Assembly: GCA_041394185.1 (NCBI GenBank)
Contig: JAWKIQ010000001.1
Span: 930,001-994,000 of the forward strand
Direction of reading: 5' to 3'
From: Acidimicrobiales bacterium
GTDB taxonomy: Bacteria > Actinomycetota > Acidimicrobiia > Acidimicrobiales > Poriferisodalaceae
DNA length: 64,000 nt
Under the pieces are notes generated by a model. The model had not been told where the DNA came from, did no database searches, and saw only the letters and a list, made by a program, of their open reading frames with translations. A program made the translations under genes and the position numbers. Below, piece by piece: positions 58,727 through 64,000 of the stretch; position 1 is the first letter of the stretch, and every line of letters starts with the position of its first letter.

Positions 58727-61654
58727 GTGGCGACTGAGCAGGCCAAGCGGGCGCTGCTTGACGCGGCGGCCAAGGTCGCTGCCGAGGCAGCGGTCACGGT
58801 AACGGGGGTAGAGGCGGCCAGGCTCGTGCGCGGGCTCTACGCCGAGGTTTCGCCAGACGAACTATCGGGGCTGGATGCCGGCCAGCTCTTCGGAGCGGCC
58901 AGACAGCTGTGGAGCTTGGCGCTGGGGCGCCAGGTCGGCGATATCGCGGTTCGGGTCTACAACCCGTGCATCGATACCGACGGTTGGCACCTCGACTCGA
59001 CCGTGGTCGACATCGTGTCCAGCGACATGCCTTTCATCGTCGACTCGGTGCTGGCCCTGCTCGACTCGATGGGCTTGGTGGTCGACCTACTGGCCCATCC
59101 GGTGGCGGCGGTCGAACGCGACGGCCCCGCGATCACCTCGGTGACCGATCCACAGCAGGCGCCAGCAGCTGCTGAGATCGATTCGTTCGTGCACCTCCAC
59201 ATCGACAGGGTGTCGGGCGAGGTGGGCTTGGCAGAACTGGCCGCAGCGGTCGAGTCGGTGGTCGGTGACGTTCGCAGCGCTGTCGAGGGCTGGCCGGCCA
59301 TGGTCGAAACGGCTCGCCGCATCGCTCGCGAACTCGACGGCTGGGCTGCAGAAGCCGATGCCGGCCACGCCCGATTCGAGCGATCGATAGGTCACGGAGC
59401 CGACGAGATCGCCGAGCTGCTGCGGTTCATGGCCGACGGGTCGTTCACCTTCATCGGCTATCGCGAGTACGACCTCATCGACGGCGAGCGGCTGGTGGCC
59501 AGGCCCGGTACTGGGCTCGGTGTCATGGCCGGCGAGCCGACCAATCCGGTGCGCGAGCTGCACGATCCGCCAGAGCTGGCGGCCATGGCACGCCGACCGA
59601 TCGTGGCCAACCTGACCAAGGCCAACACGACCTCCACAGTTCACCGGGCCTCGCCGCTCGATTACGTGGGGGTCAAAGAGATCGATCCCGCGGGCCGCGT
59701 CACGGGCGAGCGTCGCTTCATCGGCCTGTATACCGCCGACGTCTACAACAAGGCGGTGTCGACCGTCCCAGTGATCAGGGGAAAAGTCGAGGAGATCATC
59801 AGGCGATCGGGCCTGGAGGGTCCATCGCACAATCGCAGCCGGCTGATGAACGCCCTCAACACCTATCCCCGCGACGAGCTTTTCCAGATGGACGTCGAGG
59901 AACTCGACCACATGGTCGCCCAGATCGTCGAGATCAGAGACCGTCGGTCGGTCAACGTGGTGCTCAGAAAGGACGCGTTCGGGCGGTTCTTGTCGCTGTT
60001 GATCTTCGCCCCGACCAATCGGTACTCGACCGACGTGCGTTTGGCGTTCCAGCGGGCGCTCATGGACGCATACCAGGGAACCCACACCACGTTCTCCACC
60101 GAGATCTCCGATGCACCCCTGGCGCGCATCCACATGATCATCCACCGACCACCCGCCGCGGCCCGCTCGGACCCGTCGATCGACGCGATCGAGTCGATGC
60201 TGACCGATCTGATCCGTACTTGGGAAGACGGCTTCAGGGCCGCAGCGCTCGATGTGCATGGTCCAGACGACGGCCCGGCGGTATACGCCCAGTACGCGGG
60301 TGCCTTCCCGACCGGGTATCGCGCCGCGGTGTCGCCCCGGCGCGCAGTGGACGACCTCGAGCGGCTACTGGCGTTGGGTCCTGACGATGTCGACGTCAGG
60401 TTCACCACCATCGCCCACATGGTTCAGTGCCACCTGTACCGCACGGGAGGGGCCACCACCCTGACCCGCCTGATACCGATGCTGCAAGACCTGGGCGCCG
60501 TCGTCTTGGACGAACGACCCCACAACATCGCCACCGATACCCACGTGCTGGGACACATCTACGAGTTGGGTCTCGACTTCGGTACGGTGCTGAAGCCCGA
60601 CGATCAGGCTCGCCTTCGCGACACCCTGTTGGCCATATGGCGAGGCGATGCCGAGAGCGACCGACTGGCCACGCTGGTCGTTGGGGCCGGTCTGACCTGG
60701 CGCGAGGTCGCGGTGGTGAGGGCCTATGCGCGCTACTTCGTTCAGCTGCGCGGCTCGTATTCGGTGCCCTACGTCATCGAGACCCTGGTCGCTCACCCCC
60801 AGATCGTTTCGGTGCTGGTCGACTACTTCTCGGCGCGCTTCGACCCCGAACAGTTCGACGATGCTCTCACCAGCGAACTCGAAGGTGAGTTGGCGGGCCT
60901 CATCGACGAGGTCTCCAGCCTGGACGCCGACCGCATACTGAGGGCGATGGTGTCGCTGGTGGGCGCGACCGTGCGCACCAACGCGTGGGCCCGTCACGAT
61001 GCGTTGGCCTTCAAGCTCGATCCGCATCGCATCGAAGTGATGCCCAAGCCGGTTCCGCACGCAGAGATCTTCGTCTACGCGCCCAGGGTCGAGGGTGTGC
61101 ACCTCAGGGCCGGCCCGGTGGCACGCGGTGGCTTGCGCTGGTCAGAGCGCTACGAGGACTATCGCACCGAGGTTCTGGGCCTTATGAAGGCCCAGTCGGT
61201 CAAGAACTCGGTGATAGTGCCCGTAGGCGCCAAGGGTGGTTTCGTCGCACGGCGACTTCCTGCGGGCGGCGACCGCAACGCCATCAACGACGAGGTCGTC
61301 GGCTGCTACAAGTTGTTCATCTCGGGTCTGCTCGATGTCACCGACAACCTGGTCGACGGCCAAGTCGTTGCGCCCGAGCACGTTCGCCGGCTCGACGGAG
61401 ACGATCCCTACCTGGTGGTCGCAGCCGACAAGGGCACGGCCACCTTCTCGGACATTGCGAATGCGATCGCCGTCGAGCGCGGCTTTTGGCTGGGTGACGC
61501 GTTCGCCTCGGGGGGTTCGGTCGGCTACGACCACAAGGCCCTGGCCATCACCGCCAGAGGCGCGGGTGTCGGTGCAGCACCATTTCGAACAGCTGGGGCA
61601 CGACGTCGGCCAGACCCCGCTGACGGTGGTGGGCATCGGCGACATGTCGGGTGA
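58727..61654 (+). CDS. gdh: NAD-specific glutamate dehydrogenase, N-terminal part (frameshifted)
   Basis: 975 codons from a GTG. The large (about 180 kDa) bacterial NAD-GDH architecture is clear. It has an N-terminal ACT-like and helical region, then the catalytic domain with PVARGGLRWSERYEDYRTEV, LMKAQSVKNSVIVPVGAKGG and the later GGSVGYDHKALAITARGA. At about 61570 the reading frame departs from the family, and an unrelated tail of about 30 residues (to 61654) ends it. Catalysis would require the downstream part. The enzyme oxidises glutamate to 2-oxoglutarate and ammonia. Confidence 0.92.
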   Translation: MATEQAKRALLDAAAKVAAEAAVTVTGVEAARLVRGLYAEVSPDELSGLDAGQLFGAARQLWSLALGRQVGDIAVRVYNPCIDTDGWHLDSTVVDIVSSDMPFIVDSVLALLDSMGLVVDLLAHPVAAVERDGPAITSVTDPQQAPAAAEIDSFVHLHIDRVSGEVGLAELAAAVESVVGDVRSAVEGWPAMVETARRIARELDGWAAEADAGHARFERSIGHGADEIAELLRFMADGSFTFIGYREYDLIDGERLVARPGTGLGVMAGEPTNPVRELHDPPELAAMARRPIVANLTKANTTSTVHRASPLDYVGVKEIDPAGRVTGERRFIGLYTADVYNKAVSTVPVIRGKVEEIIRRSGLEGPSHNRSRLMNALNTYPRDELFQMDVEELDHMVAQIVEIRDRRSVNVVLRKDAFGRFLSLLIFAPTNRYSTDVRLAFQRALMDAYQGTHTTFSTEISDAPLARIHMIIHRPPAAARSDPSIDAIESMLTDLIRTWEDGFRAAALDVHGPDDGPAVYAQYAGAFPTGYRAAVSPRRAVDDLERLLALGPDDVDVRFTTIAHMVQCHLYRTGGATTLTRLIPMLQDLGAVVLDERPHNIATDTHVLGHIYELGLDFGTVLKPDDQARLRDTLLAIWRGDAESDRLATLVVGAGLTWREVAVVRAYARYFVQLRGSYSVPYVIETLVAHPQIVSVLVDYFSARFDPEQFDDALTSELEGELAGLIDEVSSLDADRILRAMVSLVGATVRTNAWARHDALAFKLDPHRIEVMPKPVPHAEIFVYAPRVEGVHLRAGPVARGGLRWSERYEDYRTEVLGLMKAQSVKNSVIVPVGAKGGFVARRLPAGGDRNAINDEVVGCYKLFISGLLDVTDNLVDGQVVAPEHVRRLDGDDPYLVVAADKGTATFSDIANAIAVERGFWLGDAFASGGSVGYDHKALAITARGAGVGAAPFRTAGARRRPDPADGGGHRRHVG

Positions 61655-63548
61655 CGTCTTTGGCAACGGTATGCAGCGCAGCCGCGCCATCAGGCTGGTG
61701 GCCGCGTTCGACCATCGCGACATCTTCCTCGACCCCAACCCACCGCCAGAAGCCTTCGACGAACGGCAACGGTTGTTCGAGCTGCCGCGTTCGTCGTGGG
61801 CCGACTACGACCGCCAGCTCATCTCCGAAGGAGGAGGGGTCTTCAGCCGCTCGGCCAAGTCGATCGAGCTGTCCGACCAGGTGCGCAAGGTCCTCGGCAT
61901 CGAAGACGTGACCGCCCTGCCTCCCACCGAGCTGATCTCGCGGATCTTGCAGGCACCGGTAGATCTGGTCTGGAACGGCGGGATCGGGACGTATGTCAAA
62001 GCCTCTGGCGAGCTGAATGTCGATGTCGGCGACCGCAGCAACGATGCGCTGCGGGTCGATGGCGCCCAGCTGCGATGCCGTGTGTTCGCCGAAGGTGGAA
62101 ACCTGGGGGTCACCCAGCGAGGCCGCATCGAGTTCGCGTCGGCCGGTGGCCGAATAAACACCGACGCGATCGACAACTCTGCGGGTGTCGACTGCTCGGA
62201 CCACGAGGTGAACCTCAAGATCCTCCTGGCCGACGCGATAGCCAAGCAGCTGATCGATGTGCCCGAGCGGGCCACGTTCCTGGCTTCGCTGGCGGTCGAG
62301 GTGTGCGACCACGTTCTCGAGAACAACTCGTCCCAGAACGAAACTCTGACCCTGGCCGAAGCCATCGCCGGCGGCATGGTCGACGTTCACCAGCGCCTGT
62401 TGCACTGGCTCGAAGAACGTGCATCGCTGGACCGACAGCTCGAAGCGCTGCCCACCGACGGCGAACTCGCCCGGCGGCGAGAGGCAGGCAAGGGGCTCAC
62501 CCGCCCCGAGCTTGCGGTGCTGTTGGCCTACGTCAAGAACAGCCTCACCGAAGATCTGGTGGCATCTTCGCTGGTGGACGAGGTTGCCTTCGAGCCGCTG
62601 CTCGACGCGTACTTCCCGCGAGACGTGGTCGAGCGGTTCGGGGCGTTGATCAACGCCCATGCGCTGCGTCGAGAGCTGACGGCCACGCTGGTGTCAAACG
62701 TCCTGGTCAACCTCGGCGGTATCTCGATGGTGCACCGGCTGACCGAGGAGACGTCGGCGTCGGTGCCAGACATCGCGCGGGCACACGCTGCGGCGCTGCG
62801 TATATTCGACCTGGAAGCGCGCTTCGAGCAGGTCAGGGCCCTCGACGGAATCGTAGAGCCCGCGGTTCAGACAGCACTGAAGCTCGAGATCAAGCGCCTG
62901 GGCGAGAGGGCTACGCGGTGGCTGTTGCGCCACGAGCCGTTGCCCATCGACGTCGATGAAGTTGTCGAGACTTACGAGGCTCCGGTGGCGGCGCTGTTCG
63001 AGATGGTCGAACAGGCCAACCGCGAGCGGTGGGCGCGTATCGCCCACCAGCTCGATGTGGCCGTAGACCAGACCGGCATGCCCTCGGGTCTTCAAGCCGA
63101 CCTCGACGAGCTGGACCGTGCGTTCGGCTTTCTCGAGCTTTCAGAGGTCGGTCGCCAGACCGGCGCCGACCTGCGTGTGGTGGCGTCGGTTGCAGCCGAG
63201 CTCGAAGCAGCGTTCGAGCTGGTGTGGCTGCGCAAACATATCGCTGACCTGCCGCGCGACGACCACTGGCTGACACTGGCCCGAGGCACCCTGCGCGACG
63301 ACGTCTACCGCGAGCACGCTGAGCTGACGGCAGCGGTGGTGCGTTGGATGGCGGGTCACGATGGCTCGCTGGATGCGGCCGGTGCTGTCGAGGCCTGGTC
63401 ACAAAGCCACAGCGGCTCCGTGACGCGATTCCAGGCCGTGCTGGAAGAGATCCGCTCGGCCGGGCGCCTCGATCTGGCGGGCATGAGCGTGGCGGTCAGG
63501 TCGCTCAGCTCGATGGCGCGCATGCAAAGCAAGTTCGACGACCTCTGA
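61644..63548 (+). CDS. gdh: NAD-specific glutamate dehydrogenase, C-terminal part (frameshifted)
   Basis: 634 codons from the first in-frame ATG (61644). Homologous sequence in this frame begins earlier, at about 61570, with VSVQHHFEQLGHDV and VVGIGDMSGDVFGNGM. It contains the NAD-binding part of the catalytic domain and the long C-terminal helical domain. Joined to the upstream fragment with two bases restored, the protein would be about 1607 residues, the normal family size. No ribosome binding site is evident at 61644, so it is unlikely to be a separate gene. Confidence 0.88.
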   Translation: MSGDVFGNGMQRSRAIRLVAAFDHRDIFLDPNPPPEAFDERQRLFELPRSSWADYDRQLISEGGGVFSRSAKSIELSDQVRKVLGIEDVTALPPTELISRILQAPVDLVWNGGIGTYVKASGELNVDVGDRSNDALRVDGAQLRCRVFAEGGNLGVTQRGRIEFASAGGRINTDAIDNSAGVDCSDHEVNLKILLADAIAKQLIDVPERATFLASLAVEVCDHVLENNSSQNETLTLAEAIAGGMVDVHQRLLHWLEERASLDRQLEALPTDGELARRREAGKGLTRPELAVLLAYVKNSLTEDLVASSLVDEVAFEPLLDAYFPRDVVERFGALINAHALRRELTATLVSNVLVNLGGISMVHRLTEETSASVPDIARAHAAALRIFDLEARFEQVRALDGIVEPAVQTALKLEIKRLGERATRWLLRHEPLPIDVDEVVETYEAPVAALFEMVEQANRERWARIAHQLDVAVDQTGMPSGLQADLDELDRAFGFLELSEVGRQTGADLRVVASVAAELEAAFELVWLRKHIADLPRDDHWLTLARGTLRDDVYREHAELTAAVVRWMAGHDGSLDAAGAVEAWSQSHSGSVTRFQAVLEEIRSAGRLDLAGMSVAVRSLSSMARMQSKFDDL

Positions 63549-63576
63549 GCCGGCTAGCGGCTGGCAGGCACGCGTG

Positions 63577-64000
63577 TCAGCCCTCGTCGCTTTCGTGGGC
63601 TGCGGGAGTGAGACCTCGATAGGCCTCCGCGGGGCCGATATTGCCCTCGATCACCTGGTGGATCGCATCGCTGACAGGCAAGGTCATTCCCAGATCGCCC
63701 GCCATCTTCGCGACAGTGGCCGTGGTTCTGACGCCCTCGGCGACCATGTGCATGTCGTCGAGGATCTCCTGCAGGCTGCGTCCCAGCCCCAGCTGCTCGC
63801 CGACGTGACGGTTGCGGCTGTGGGGGCTCATGCAGGTTGCGATCAGGTCGCCCATGCCGGCCAGGCCGGAGAACGTCGCAGGCTCGCCACCCAGGGCCAC
63901 GCCCAGGCGGGTCAGCTCGGCGAGCCCTCTGGTCATGACCATGGCCTTGGTGTTGTCGCCAACGCCCAGCCCATCGGCCATACCCGTGGCGATGGCGATG
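63577..64000 (-). CDS. gpsA: Glycerol-3-phosphate dehydrogenase [NAD(P)+], C-terminal part
   Basis: The gene runs off the right edge; 140 residues are visible. They match the GpsA C-terminal domain: GMADGLGVGDNTKAMVMTRG, FSGLAGMGDLIATCMSPHSR, NRHVGEQLG and the closing VSDAIHQVIEG. The enzyme reduces dihydroxyacetone phosphate to glycerol 3-phosphate for membrane and storage lipid synthesis. It is convergent with the glutamate dehydrogenase gene (28 bp apart). Confidence 0.93.
   Translation of the reverse strand, partial: IAIATGMADGLGVGDNTKAMVMTRGLAELTRLGVALGGEPATFSGLAGMGDLIATCMSPHSRNRHVGEQLGLGRSLQEILDDMHMVAEGVRTTATVAKMAGDLGMTLPVSDAIHQVIEGNIGPAEAYRGLTPAAHESDEG

Noticed and set aside
61236..61643. 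Separate gene starting at 61236 upstream of the second glutamate dehydrogenase part
   Set aside because: The sequence before about 61570 in that frame is a Ser/Thr/Arg-rich out-of-frame reading of the dehydrogenase and shows no homology pattern.

Overview
This is high-GC DNA with short gaps, many GTG starts and numerous stop/start overlaps of the ATGA type. The families present (wax ester synthase/DGAT, LprG-like lipoprotein, DUF222-HNH protein, mycobacterial-type P450 ferredoxin, MhuD-like protein, Rv0474-like XRE regulator, 1600-residue NAD-glutamate dehydrogenase) point to Actinomycetota. An uncultured or marine/soil Acidimicrobiia-type organism is my best guess, but that is inference. No rRNA, tRNA, CRISPR array or prophage was seen.

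Layout. 1-6625 (+): end of a ClC chloride channel, an FAD monooxygenase, threonine aldolase, an LprG-like lipoprotein and an MFS transporter fused in frame to a membrane/coiled-coil/beta-repeat domain. 6694-9873: accessory island with a DUF222-HNH gene and an IS110-family transposase carrying a C-terminal XRE helix-turn-helix. 9652-20540 (-): a long gene train with two ABC ATPase/permease pairs, a TAP-like lipoprotein peptidase, a peptide-binding lipoprotein, DUF2797, LemA, an M48 protease and a small DUF5522 gene. 20541-21049: 509 bp gene-free region with nested inverted repeats and the nrd promoter. 21050-24678 (+): class Ia ribonucleotide reductase. 24757-34698 (-): methylmalonyl-CoA mutase A and B, an LPxTG-like surface protein, MeaB, a small ABM protein, a phosphoribosyltransferase, a class II aldolase, an acetyltransferase and a GHMP kinase.

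34740-45885: a TPP enzyme, then a phasin-like gene/XRE regulator/acyl-CoA ligase operon, a hydrolase-MarR pair, and a lipid/oxidation cluster (patatin, WS/DGAT, P450, ferredoxin, TauD-type dioxygenase, MhuD-like protein with an expanded repeat loop). 45942-52782: a leaderless Cys-rich micro-protein, a class V aminotransferase, an SDR, GlpD, YchJ, pantothenate kinase and an MFS exporter. 52870-56365 (+): sulfate activation (cysD, cysNC, a second cysC). 56500-64000: a hypothetical winged-helix-like gene, a PEP-utilising swivel-domain protein, NAD-glutamate dehydrogenase split by an apparent 2-nt deletion, and the end of gpsA.

Two themes run through the window. At many lead genes a TANNNT-like -10 element sits 6-8 nt before the ATG/GTG, which predicts leaderless mRNAs. 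There are also several intergenic inverted repeats with no matching known element. No complete new defence or biosynthetic system is evident. The most unusual signals are the repeat-expanded MhuD-like gene, the 18-bp inverted repeat at 56390-56485, the nested structure before nrdA, the IS110-XRE fusion and the frameshifted glutamate dehydrogenase.
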